DNA from: Camarhynchus parvulus
Taxonomy: Eukaryota > Chordata > Aves > Passeriformes > Thraupidae
Direction: 5' to 3'
DNA length: 64,000 nt
Assembly (NCBI RefSeq): GCF_901933205.1
Contig: NC_044572.1
Location: 34,627,501 to 34,691,500 of the forward strand
Below, piece after piece: positions 50,729 through 63,000 of this stretch. The stretch's first letter is position 1. Each line of letters begins with the position of its first letter. Position numbers and translations under genes: made by a program. Under the pieces are notes generated by a model. That model did not search any database. It worked only from the letters and a program-made list of their open reading frames with translations, and was not told the DNA's origin.

Positions 50729-50855
50729 GCCTGTCCCAGGTTCTCTGTCTTCACTACTGCACCTACACAACCGACAAAGACAGCCTATGCCTGCCTCTAT
50801 GCCAGGCACCCTGCCCAACCCTACCATGCCAGGATCTTCTGCTGTACTCATGCCT
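50729..50855 (+). CDS. CREB5: CREB5 internal exon (PVPGSL..AVLMP)
   Basis: Acceptor TTCTAG|G at 50728/50729 and donor CCT|gtaagt at 50855/50856. The exon is 127 nt: one base completing the preceding codon, then 42 codons. It encodes PVPGSLSSLLHLHN, then RQRQPMPASMPGTLPNP, then TMPGSSAVLMP, which I recall as identical to human CREB5 (about residues 156-197 of the ~508-residue long form). This Pro/Ser/Met-rich segment lies between the N-terminal zinc-finger/activation region and the His-rich region. The protein is a nuclear bZIP factor that binds CRE sites as a homodimer or with c-Jun. The entry phase fits both the short-isoform exon here (AG+G = Arg) and the long-form exon ending in a Gly codon (GG+G). 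The exit phase is 0, matching the next exon. Confidence 0.98.
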
Positions 50856-52955
50856 GTAAGTTTTCTTATTTGGCTTTTTTTGCAGAGTGGAAAGTTGTGT
50901 TGTGTTTGATTCAATCTAAGCAGAGGTGAAAGTCTTCTGGGTTTTGTAAAAACCCAGTGTAATAAGGAAGCTGGACCTTCTTTGGTGCTTCACCTTAGAC
51001 TGGAGTATTTCTGATTATGTTAATGGCATGCTAATTAGTGTGAGAGTGATTAGAAGCAGTTTACATGAAGCTACAATTTGTGATTCTCATACTTGTTCAT
51101 GTAGGTGAGATCAGTATGCCTGTGATGGAACAAAAAGATTTTTCTGAATTCAGAAAAAAACTGGAAAAGCAATGTACATAAGTTATGTCAGTGAACTCTA
51201 AATGATCCTTTTGTGTGGGATCTAACCACTTAGAAAGAAATGTGATTTACTTTTCTGACCCGTTAACTTGCATTTATTGAGAAATAGGTAACAATTGCTG
51301 CTCATCTTTCATCATTTCTGGAGGGATAGGAATATTTCCCATCTTATGGAAACCAAAGAGCTGCTTTACAATTGTAACTTCAAATTTTAAATTATTTTAA
51401 CCTTCTAACCTTTTCAGTAGAAGACATTTAGGCAGGTTAGGGGTGGAGAAAAGTAAGGATGGGGAAGAGGGGATGGAGAAAGGAGAAGTTTGTGCTACAT
51501 TTCACTGTGCTCAGTTTGCAAGACAAACCTGAGAGCAACTGACCATGGGAGGGAAAAAAGCACTGCTTGTTCTGGCTTTGCTGGATCAAGGGGAACACTC
51601 CACAGAGATACAAAGATTCAGGTTTGGCTGCTGTTTGAGCAATCATTAATAAGTTATTAATTATTAACTGGTCAATAAGGCTCTCCTGGAATATCGATCA
51701 GGAAGTTTAACAAAAAAAAACGTTAAGACGTGTCATTGTGGGAATTTTTTTCTGGCATGATTCCCAAGAAACCCAAAATGCAACAAACATCCAGCAGCAG
51801 TGTAAGTTCAGTGGCTTCAGTCTGCTGCTGGGGAGCCCTTTGGGCAGCTTTCCTTGCAGAGGAGCAGGTGTGCTCTGGCTGTGAGCCCTGGAGGGACGAG
51901 CGTGGAGGCGAGCACTGTCAGCACTGGCTGCTCCTCCTGTCCCACAGCGCTCCTGAAAGGGCTGCAGGGGAGATGGCACTGGGAGCTGCTCCTACCCCAT
52001 GGAGAAAGGGAAAGGGGACATTTTCTCCACCAGGGGAGAGTGGAATATTCACATTTCCCTGAAGCCCAGCACCCATTTTTGCAGGCATCATGGAGGATGG
52101 GAGACAACTCCTCACCACAGGGCACAAAAAAAATAGCTCCCCTGCTTGGATTGCTCAGAAGGACCCAAAATTTTCTTTTTTGTAAGAGCCAAAAATTCAA
52201 CAGACTGGCTCAAAGCAAGGTGGGATGCTCAGCTCTGTCTGGAAGCAGCACCATAACCCTGTTTTACCACCCCTTACAAGGCCTAGCAGTGTTCAGGGCT
52301 TGTCTTTTTTGGGGGGAATACCCCCCAGGAAATTATTTTATAGAGGATTTACTGCCATTAGGTTTTGTTTGCATCACTCCCTCCCAGTCTAGTGAGTCTA
52401 GCTTGCAGAAAGGGCTCTAAACAGCCAGGAGAAGTTTTGCTTTGTTTTTTCATATCTCAGCAGTGCACGAAAGCTTCCCTTACAAGACGTGGAAAACTCT
52501 TCCCAGCTGAGCAGTCTGAGTGAAGGAAAATCAGCCAACTTGTTTTCCATGTGCTTGAGATTGTAGATTTTTATTTATGCTTTTAACAAGCTAAGTTGGG
52601 CTGCACCGGGAGGGGAAGCTGCAATTTTATACAGTGATGCTTTTAAAACCACTTAACTCTGAGTGTTGTTATACTGAAAGGGAGAAAATCATTACAAAAA
52701 AGTGCAAACCTGGGTGGCTGCTACATTTGTTTATTAAAGAAACCCTTTCTTTATAATTGGCTGTGAGTTTTCAGGGCCGGTTCTGATGAAACACACGCCT
52801 ACGTGCATACACATATTCAATTCATGACACAGATTGTTATTTTCCCAGTCATGACTTGAAGAAATAAAGCTGAGTCCATTTAAATAGAAACCGAGAGTAA
52901 ATTCTTGCAAATGTCTCCAGATGTTTTCAAAGCTTTTTTTTTTTTTTTTTAAAAG
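50856..52955 (+). other. CREB5: CREB5 intron (2.1 kb)
   Basis: Consensus donor gtaagt; acceptor made of a 17-T run followed by AAAAG at 52955. The segment 51770-52420 is relatively GC-rich and carries overlapping open frames on both strands (up to 188 codons), none with recognisable domains or splice context. I see no other exon, repeat family or RNA gene. Confidence 0.9.
52934..52950 (+). promoter_or_regulatory. CREB5: Poly-T pyrimidine tract of the 3' splice site
   Basis: Seventeen consecutive T end five bases (AAAAG) before the exon at 52956 and form the polypyrimidine tract of its acceptor. As a homopolymer its length is likely to vary between individuals and to be error-prone in assemblies. 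Confidence 0.8.
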
Positions 52956-53066
52956 ATGGAGCGACAAATGTCAATGAACTCCAACATCATGGGGATGCAA
53001 GGGCCGAACCTCAATAATCCGTGCGCTTCACCTCAAGTTCCCCCAATGCATTCAGAAGCCAAAATG
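52956..53066 (+). CDS. CREB5: CREB5 internal exon (MERQMS..HSEAKM)
   Basis: Acceptor AAAAG|ATG at 52955/52956 and donor ATG|gtaaaa at 53066/53067. The exon is 111 nt, exactly 37 codons in phase 0-0, starting MERQMSMNSNIMGMQGP and ending PPMHSEAKM. From memory the human counterpart differs at only about four positions (Val7 to Met, Ser10 to Asn, Ser20 to Asn and Gln29 to Pro, exon numbering). It continues the Met/Pro/Ser/Asn-rich segment before the RLKAALTHH.. His-rich exon, which is not in this window. Being symmetric it could be skipped without a frameshift. It begins with an ATG, but nothing suggests that is an initiation site. Confidence 0.98.
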
Positions 53067-53503
53067 GTAAAAATAGAACTTTTTAAAATTACTGTATTTT
53101 CTCATATTGCTGTTGCATACCATTTACCCAGACAGTGTGGGGGGGATGTAGCCAGACACTGCTTACTTCATTCTTAGTCATACATTATACTCTTTTTTAA
53201 TATGCTGCAGTAAATTGTCTTTGTGTCTATGAACTTTCAAGTTGTTCTTACTCCTAACTGATCTCTCGGTGAGAGGGAGCTGAAGGATGAACTATCTGAT
53301 CCATACTGTGCTAAATGGGATTTTTGGTGCAGTTCAGTAGAATTTAAGCAAATGGCCTGGTTGTTTCTCTAATGGCATCTGTGCTCCACAACTTGATCTA
53401 AAGAAAATTGTCAGTTAATAAAGAGTGCAGTTAAAGTGTGTGCTGCAGAGCCCTTGTCCTTTCCAGATAGGAGCACGGTGTGTCAGAGAAGCATACAAAA
53501 TAA

Positions 53504-53504
<1 letters not shown>

Positions 53505-53576
<72 letters not shown>
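53505..53576 (+). repeat. (ATCT)18 tetranucleotide microsatellite
   Basis: Eighteen uninterrupted ATCT units (72 nt), about 440 bp downstream of the 52956-53066 exon. Perfect arrays of this length are usually polymorphic. Open frames encoding Ile-Tyr-Leu-Ser repeats over it are artefacts. Confidence 0.98.
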
Positions 53577-53577
<1 letters not shown>

Positions 53578-54009
53578 CCTATATATCACTGGGATATTTT
53601 CTTTTTCTGGAATGCAACAAAGGTGCTCCCATCAAAAAGAAATGTCAGAATTTGGACAAATGCAATTTATTTATACGAGTCAAATGTCATAACAAAAAAA
53701 CGAAATTGTTTTTTAAAGTTGTTCTACATCTTAAAAGATCAAGGTGTCTCAGGCATATGTACTGATATAGGATTAATGTTGTTAAACTAAACTACGGGTG
53801 GATATATGTAAGTTTTCCCCAGCTTTATATGCACTCTTGTGAAGGTATTTGGGACTAATATCCTTGGAATCAAGTTATCAGTGTAGAAACGCTTTGGATT
53901 TTTAGTTTCATAATAGCCATTTGCTGCTGTCTAATGGAAATATGAAGACAGAAGTTTTTAGTTTTAACTCTGTAGGATTTTTATCCTCTTAATATATCTC
54001 ATCATAGTG

Positions 54010-54052
54010 AAAAACAGGAGTAACTTCATTGAACTTTTTTCAGTGGCACTTT
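54010..54052. repeat. Possible fragment of an amniote 'ggagtaactccattgaagtc' repeat
   Basis: 'CAGGAGTAACTTCATTGAAC' followed by 'TTCAGTGGC' resembles an old dispersed element in sauropsids whose core reads ggagtaactccattgaagtcagtgg. The match is short, so this is tentative. Confidence 0.3.
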
Positions 54053-57000
54053 GCCAAGGCAAAATTGTCATAAGTGAGAGAGTGAAATCAAGCCGACAAA
54101 AATTAAGCAACCACATATTTTTATAACTTTCTACTTTTTTTGACTGGTGCAGCTTTTGAAATTGTTGTCATCCATCCTGAGGCAAAGAAAAATATCTGTT
54201 TGTCTGTAGGCATAGTGCATACAGGAGACTCTAGGTTAAGAGCAACAACATATACAAGTTTATTCTACCTCTGTTTTCTTAGGTTGGGTAGGTCATGCTT
54301 TTGCCTCACTGTTGGTCTGGGTTAGGCTGTTAACCCAACCTCTGTTAACACTCTTTCTAAAACCACATTCTGTAAACATGCAGCCATTTGGCCAGAAGAA
54401 GAAGGATAGCCAAAAATGCTGGCTCCTCCAGCCAAGGAAAACCTGTGGTCGAGAGTTCTCTCTGCTGTACCACACAGTGACGGTGACATGCCAAATGGCA
54501 ACAGCATCTGCAGCAGAGCTTGTTAAAAACTTTCTGGAATAGGCAAGTGTTTTTTCAATGCAAGTGTTGCTGAGCCAAGCTAAATACTCCTTGGCTGAAT
54601 AAATCCGAAACTGGCATCTGTTTTGGGGACTAAAGGTTCTGTAGTTTACTCTCTCCCCACACCCCCTGCCTCTTTTTTACTGGTAGTGTGAGGCTACTTA
54701 AGAACAAGATTAAATTATTGGTGCATATGGTGAGAATTCTGTGCTTTAATAACTGAAACTGTATTTTAATCCAAATTACCTTTTAGTCTGGGTAAGCAGG
54801 TTTTGTCCCTAAATCTAATATATGAAGGCATTTTAATGTATGAATAAATTGCTATCAGTTCCAAAATGTGGTGTAGTGAACAAACAGAACCTTTACTTCT
54901 GCCACTCTTCAAAGAGTAGAAAAAAATCTGCACATATTAACTCTCAAGAGGTATAACTCAGAGTTCCAGGACTTTTCCTATTTTCAAATGCAGGTTTGTA
55001 GTTTTAAAAATATTTTATATTTCTATATTCTAATTTTATATTTTGTTTCTGTATGAACATGCATGCAATATAAAAGGCTTCTTCATTTAGTCACTGCTTT
55101 GAGGAATAGGAATCTATTAAAAATACTCTGCCTGAAGTAGAAAAAGTGTAGGAAATTTTCAGAGCAAAATTATTTCTTACATGCAAATTCATGGATTTTA
55201 AATCACAATCATCTGTGTTACAGGGATATTTGTTCTTATTGTTAACTGATTCACTTTGCCTCATGCTTTCACATACTCTGGTGACTTTAAAAGTTAAAAG
55301 TGAGGATGCCTAGTACCTTATCAGATTGTGTCCTGCATTAGGAAAGAATTTCAGATTTCCCTGGATTCTGCTAATGCTATTACTGCTGGCACATTCAGCA
55401 TTGCTTATGCCCTCTTTGGCTGCCCCACCCTGAGAAGAAGGGATGTGTCAAACACCAGGCAGAGTCATCTAAGATGCTTGTAGCTAGTGACTGAAGTAAC
55501 TGGAGAAGGCCAGGGGACTTTGGGCCTGACTCACCAGGTGCCCAAATCCATGGGAGTATCAGCACTTTTGGGAGGCCTGTGTGAGAGAATGTGGGACAAG
55601 TTCCTCTAAATGTGAGATCCAGATGTGAGACCAGATCCTTGTGGCCTCGTGGCAGCATGTACCTGAGCAATGCAAGCACAGTTTGGCATGCAGCAGTCAT
55701 AACACTGTTTGGTGACACATGTGACTTAACTTGCCTCTGTAAAACGCATGTGAATAAATAATATCTGTAGGGATGCTGTGTGATGCCAGATTTTTTAAAA
55801 AAAGCTGATAGATGGCAAAAGATTCACACCCTTGATTGTTTCATAATTGGTTTATATGTGGGAAATAGAAGCCAGTCTGATAAATATATACATTGTCTGA
55901 TATACAAGCAGATCTACACACACATATAGAATATGTGTGGCATTAATGTAATGTTTCTATAATAAGCAATAGGTATTTTAATCGCCTTGTATCACCTGGC
56001 TTTTATGAAAAGCCACACTCTGCCACCCAAGGTGCTTGCTTCCTGGTTTAATTTTTTTCAGGAGAACATTCCATCAAATATTAAGGTATTGTGGATGACA
56101 TCCCAGAACTGATTTAATTTATCACAGCAATCTCAGTTTCCCTCACAGTATGCCTCTCAATTACGTTATCACCTAATGCTTTAAAACTGTCCTAGTAAAT
56201 GAATGAGTGAACATCTAAATCAATACTGCTTTCTTCTTAGATTCACGGACAAGTAGGTAAATGCTGCCCACCAAAAACACACATTGATTTTGTATTAAAA
56301 TATATTGCACTGGAAAGAGGTGGAAACATATAGCTCCTTAGTGTACATGGTAAAAATATGGCAAAAATACGCAGAGTCGCACGTGTAGCATATTAACAGG
56401 TGGTTCAGTAGGCTGAAAGTATGATGAAGTTGGAACTGTTGGCAGTGCCTTTGCCTTAATATACTGCCTACACACAGCTTGGTTCTGCACTTTCAGAGTA
56501 CTGGAGGTTTTAGAACTCGGAAGTGCAATACTGCGTGGATTACTGGAGCGAAAGATAAATAGTGTGCACTGAACCACTGGAAGCCTGTGTGACAGCAGGT
56601 CTTTTCCATGGAGCTGATGCCTTTCTATCTGAATTTTGCACAGCATTGATCTTTACCTGTAGAAATTTATGGCCTCTGAAAAAAAGGTATAAAAAGCAGA
56701 CTGGCAATGAATTTAAAAACAGAGTTCTCAATTTAATCTATTATTTTTTTTCTTTTACAATTTCTGTCTGCCACTTGCTCGATAGGTAGTTTTATAAAAT
56801 TTAAATTAAATGTTATATGTGTAGCTTGGCTGTGCCTATAATCCTGACAGAAGGTGTATGTTTCTTAAAAAAGAAAAGGAAAGATATTATTTCTGTATCA
56901 GAAACACATAGGACTGTGGGCTGTTGTTTTTGACTTGTAAGCTTTACTAGGCTGAACAGCAAAAAAATTAAAAAAAATAAAATTTGAAAGTGTCTGTCAG

Positions 57001-60000
57001 GTGAAAGAGTGAAAACACAACCAGAAAAAAAAGTAATAACCAAACCTCCTAATATACCTAAGAATGCACGACAGTTTTGCCAGAGGAGGAGAGAAGTGAA
57101 AGAAATTGCAGTGTCATTAGCACTAATTTTTATTCAACTTAATTAGAGGTAAGGGTCCCGATTTTACTGGTGGCTGTGTAAATTCCAGTGCAAGCATCAC
57201 TCAGCTCTCCATCCCTGAGGAAAGGCCAAGCTGTCTGCAGAGACCTGGCTGCATTTTTGTATGGCTCTAAGACAAGCATGTCTCCCTATCTGCAGGAACA
57301 CAACAGCCAGCCAATGGGAAAGGCTTGGCCACAAAGGTCCAGGGCTTCCATCCGGTGCAGATTATGGTCTGAGTTTGGATGGAGTCTTCTGCTGCTCCTT
57401 GTTTTACAAATAAAATTTTGTTTTACAAATAACATGTGCCCATGAGCTATGATGGTGCAACCAGCACAAAGAGAGAAGCAGCTGGTGGAAGTTCTCACCC
57501 CAGCCCTGCTTTGGTGCTCGTCTCGGCCATTGCAGCAGCCCTTGGATGTGGAAGCAAAGAATGCTGCCCAAACCGCGGTGGCTGGGACAGCTGGTGGCCT
57601 TGGGAAGGACATCCCTCTGGATTCCTGCTCTGGGCCCAGGTTTGCAAGGTTTCCATGCTGATTTCAGGCAAGGGGCTGAAATAGGCAGCCCAGGCAGGAT
57701 CAGAGCCACTGAAACTCTAGTTTTGGATACTTCACACTTTGTGACTGAATATACTTTGTTGAACAAAATAGATGGTTTGAAGTCTATCTTTTCCTATCAA
57801 GCTCTCTGGGAATGGAATCATTTTAGTAGAACAGCACATACTGCTTCAGGGCCAGAAGGCTTTTCTTTGCATGGATTCTGGACGGCTGAGCAGAAAGAAA
57901 AATGTTGCATCTCTGAAGAACTTTCAACAGCAATTGCTCGTCTTGTACTTCACAATAAAGCAATGAAAGAAGCATAAGAGGAAAAAAAAGTGCAAAGCAA
58001 CATCTTCCAAATAAAAAATAGAGTTGTGATGAAATTTCCTGTATCAGTAACTGAGAAGTGTTTTCACAGGAGGGACTGTTGTATAGTTAAAACCCACAGT
58101 GCTTTGGCAACTGTTGACAAAACTAACTATTCTGAAATAGTATCTCCTGTTATATTTGTGATTATGTTTCAAAGTCCTCAAAGCCAAATTTTCAGTGTGC
58201 TCCTGATCTGTGCTTTATAACCATTCCTGGGCAGTAGCTTTGCCTGCAGACAGTGTGCCTTGCTGTGGATTAAGGTATTATTGTGAGAGGTGAAGATAAT
58301 AATATTCTGGTTTATTTACTGAAACAGGACCTTGTACCCATCATGCCTAAATTCTGGATTATGTACTAGACTGGGTAGGAGCTAGTTCTTAAGTAGTCAG
58401 TGGCTCAGTAAGTTCACTAGAGAAGCAAAGCGGTTCAGTTACTTAGAGGTGCTGCGAATATGTGCCGAATATCTGATTTTGCTTCTCCCGAGTGCATAAG
58501 AATTGCGTTGCTTCTCACAGGCACAAGTTGTAACAATTCCCTGCATTTTTCTTTCTTTGTGTCACTTTATCCTGTGGTGATCTTATCAGCACTATTTCCC
58601 TAGAAGAACTTGGATTTTTATTATTTTGTTTGCCTTGATTCAGCTGGGTGTTAAAGTGACCTCGCTTTCTCCCCCACCCACCAGCCCTCACCCTGTCTCT
58701 TTCTCCCTGTTTCTCCACCACCCTCTTTCCTTAGAGGATTTACTGTCTTTGTAGATTTTTTTCTCTTTCTCGTTTTCTCCCCAGTGTCCACCCTGATTTT
58801 GTAACCATAGTAATAACTGAAATACAATCCCAGTATTTGCTTGCTGTGGCTATCATCTAGCTCAACAGATGAACTGTTGGCTTTTGTGTGTCATAAGGTT
58901 TTGAAACTTAAGTCCGATACATCCATATATGTAGGGGTAATTTGTTTGGTGCACGACTGTCCCTAACAGAAAAGGTTTTGTTTGTGGAAAGTTGTGTGTC
59001 AGTGGGTGCTGGTGCAAGTAAAAGCAAGCCCCTACAATAGTGAAGCCAGGGAGGGAAACTGCAAAAATAAAAACATGGTTGCATTACAGGGAAGTTCTGC
59101 TTCACACAGATGTATTTCAGTCTCTTTCTTGGAATATGTACAGCTTTCATTTTCCAGGATTTTTGCAATATCCACAAATAATAGAAATTGTTTTGAGCTT
59201 CAGGCCGTTGCACATTAAGCCCAACATTTGATTGGGATGTGCTAGTGCATCTCATGGCAAGTGGGTGGGGGAGGCGGTTTTGCACACTTTACCAGCCCCA
59301 TATTTTAACCACTGAGGACACAAGAGCTGGAAGAAAAATTCTCATGGCAATAAATTTCTTCTTTATGGACAGGCTTAAAAAGTATTTTCTAAAAACTATG
59401 CAGTAGCTAATGAAGCAGTTTATTAATTATGGTAGCCTTCCTATGAAATAAATAATTTCAAACTGTTGAACTGAGAGAGAAAATTGAAGTGACTCACTAG
59501 AGGCCACACAATTTGTCAGTGGAAGAGCTGAAACAAGCACAGAAGAATTTCTGGCTGCCAGTTCCAGAAAACACAATTTCTGTCTGAGAAAAATTTATGT
59601 ATATTTTGTTTTCAACTTAATATTAATGTTGGTAATATCAGTATAATTGTTGAAATACGCTACTTTTTCATGAGTAGTGGAGAATGAGGAGACTGAACTC
59701 CTCAAGCTTACAGGGAGTGCAGGCTCAAATTTAGGATTCAAATCTGAATGACGGTGGTGCTTTGTGTTTGGATTTAATGCCCCTGAAATTTCCTGAACTT
59801 TACTGATGAGATTTTGGCTCAGAATGACAAAAATTAACTGATCTTCTGAGACTTCTGTCATCTGAGATGATGGAAGCCTTGTGAGATCAGCTTCCCTGGC
59901 ATCGTGGCTTTCACTGAAATCTCAGGAGGGCACTTACTTTCACATAATGTCAACCATATCCAAACCAGGACTAAAGAATACCCCTGCAGAGCTCCTTGTG

Positions 60001-63000
60001 AGATCACAGACATGTTTGAAACCCTGCTACAAGCTGTGTGCAGTCCGAGGGAATGTTCACAGCATTTGTTGTTTATTCTGTCAGCTATGGCCGGTGACAC
60101 TTCTCAGTGCTGGGAAGGATATACACTGTTCTCCAGATGTTCATTAAGGCAACTCCTCATTTATGTTCAGAGGAGGTAATTTAAAAACTGGGACAGGCTG
60201 GGTCTCCCACCCTGGAAACACTTACGCAGCAAACTGTGCTCAGCTCTGGTTTTTACTAGCAAATTTCTGGCCAGTAAAGTTTATCTGAGATTTTAGTGTA
60301 TAAAATGCTATAAATAATCTTCCCAAATGTGCTCTGTAGTCAGACTGCATGGGATGCAGCATAGTTAGTTGTGTCCTCTGCACTCTGCATCCCCTTTATT
60401 CTGACTGCTGCACAGCCCACTTTATGGGATGCCCCCCAGGGGACCTGAGCTGCCTTTACTCCATTAGTTGCTCATGTGCTGAGGACTGACTCTGGCAATG
60501 TGAGCGCATCCAAGTTACTCTGCTTTAGATAGTTCCCTTCATTTCAAAGAAGACAGTGAAATACTGGACATTGCTGGAATATTGCAGAGGTGGGGGGAAC
60601 ATGGACTTTGACCAGCTGAAGGCGAATTAGCATGAAGATTTGACTAAAATACTGTCGGGTTATTTAGGAATAGAATTCAATTTATGCAAAATGTTCCTCT
60701 TCTATTCATGGCGTGCTTTTTTGTCCCCCCATTTTTTATATTAAAGTCACAGTGAAACCAGCTCTTTTCATATTGAAAAAATGTTCCACAAATCTTACTT
60801 TAAGATAATATCAGATTCTTCATTTTGTAACAATATCAGTGGGGAAGAATTTTAATTTAGGATTGTTATCTTCATAATGTATATTTTCATTCATGAAAGC
60901 TTGGTCTTAAAATTATGTCATTAAAAAAAAAAAGAAAGCTCTTGTAAAATAGAAAACAGTAGACAGGATTCCTGCAGTTTTGTTATTCAGTTTACTGGAA
61001 ATTATTTAAAACCAAATGTCCACCTTTTCACTGCTACTCCTCTCCATTTTAGTTTTCCAAAATGAGTGCTCAGAAAGGAGACAAGCCCCATAAGCAACTT
61101 AAAATAGAATTTCATTATCCTCTACTTTTATAATATCAGAGTCAAGAATTTTAGTATAGTCAAAGATTACTTTTCTAATTTAGCCCTGATCCTCAGCTAT
61201 AAACGTGGATGAGTTGACTTCAAATGAGTTGTATGTTTTTTGCATCAGCTGAGGACCTAGTTTATACTTCTGAATTTCAAAATTTCCTTTAGGCAACATT
61301 TGGCCCTTCCAGAATTTGATACTGACAGGTAAGCATTTTGTTTATTTTGGTTTTAACTTTTTTTTTTGTTTAGAATTCATATTCTGTATTTTACAGAATG
61401 TTCTGCAGACTACATACATTCTGACTACAGAGCATGTGTGGGAAGGTTATTCCTAGCATTTTATGCACTAAATATTTAATACATATTTGCCTGTTATTCT
61501 TGCACATTGGTGTTTTGACAACTGCTCCAGAATCTCATATGAACTTTATCTGACTTCACTTTTCAACTCAGCTTCCTGTAGGTGTTCATTACATAATATT
61601 TAAGGATACATTATTTTCTCTAATCCCCAGAATAATACCAGATGATTTTTATAATTGATTCATCATACCAGACAACCACCATCAATTTTGTGACAGTTAT
61701 TGGTATCTGTCCCTAGTGATTCATAATGAAAAATTGCCAGATATTTCTTTGAAAGTGATGGATGATTCATGTTGTTATATTTAGGTCACATTATTCTGGA
61801 ATGTTTAAATTAGACTACAAGCCACCTTTGAATATACACGTGCAAACATAGAGTACATTTTTAGTTTCCCATCTGGAAATACATATAAAGTCCAGGACTG
61901 TTTGCAAGTCACGAGAAATATTGTTATCTTTTTATTTTGGTATTTCAGTTCACACTCATACTAATATGAAAAGTTTAGTAATGGCATATCCTCAATACTG
62001 CCCTTAAATGCCAAGGTTACACATGAAGTCCAATGGGATCTAGCAAATGTTTAAACTTTTATTAAAGCCCAAAGCCTAAAATAGACTTTACTAGACCTGT
62101 ACAAATTATTTTAAATTATGTAAATATTTTTAATATGTCTGGCTTCTGACAGAACACTACTATACACTGAAGTATGACATTTGCCTTACTGTGCCAACTT
62201 TTTAGGTTTTTTTTTTCTTCCCAAAATACCTAGCATCATTACTGGATTTGACTAGAGTCTGCTTTATGTGCTGCTTGTGGTTCAGGAGAAATATATGTGA
62301 AGAGGATGGACTGTGTTCCCTGACTGTTAACAGAGGCTCTTTAGCATGAGGTTAAGCGTGAACGTTGTTTTGGCTGCCAACAAAGCGGCCAGGAGATACC
62401 CAGGGTAGGGGTGGGGGAAGTCCTGATCTGCTTTCCATCTAATGGACGTGTGCAGCTGCTCTGCAGGCTCTGCAGGCTGGTGTTGGTGTGCAAGTGTGTG
62501 ACTATGTCAGAGAGAAAACTATTTATTTGGAGGTTTGTAACAGATACTGCTCTAACTTCATCTTCCAGGAATTTTATTAGATTAAAAAATACTGCCAAAA
62601 CATTAATATATGGATGTGTACAAAATCTGGAGTTTTGAGTTCTTCATTTAAACTAGAGGCAAATATTCATTCAATATTCATTAAACTAGAGGCAGTCGTA
62701 GGTGATAGTAAGAGCTAGCAGTCTGAAGAGCCCTAGGTTTATTGGTCAGACGTTTGAACGCGTGCATGTTTGTGCATGTGTCCATTTTTTTTCCTGTGGT
62801 TATGGTGGGTTTTTTTCCTCCTCCATTCCATGCAATTTTGCTCTGCAAGCATAATCTTATCTAGGAGTGTTTGGGTAATTTTCTCCATCTATTTATTTGC
62901 ATATTACCTTATCTTCTGTTTAGAAACCACTTTTCCTGAAATACTTTAGAATGCCGAAGAAAAATAAAAGTCTGAAAATCCATGTGTGTTATCCAAAGAA

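Noticed and set aside
53425..53790. Open frames with Ile-Tyr-Leu-Ser repeats (121 and 109 codons)
   Set aside because: They are translations of the (ATCT)18 microsatellite and its flanks, with no codon bias or homologue.
57188..57977. Overlapping frames of 70-143 codons on both strands
   Set aside because: Frames conflict between strands and no domain is recognisable; likely chance frames in GC-richer intron.
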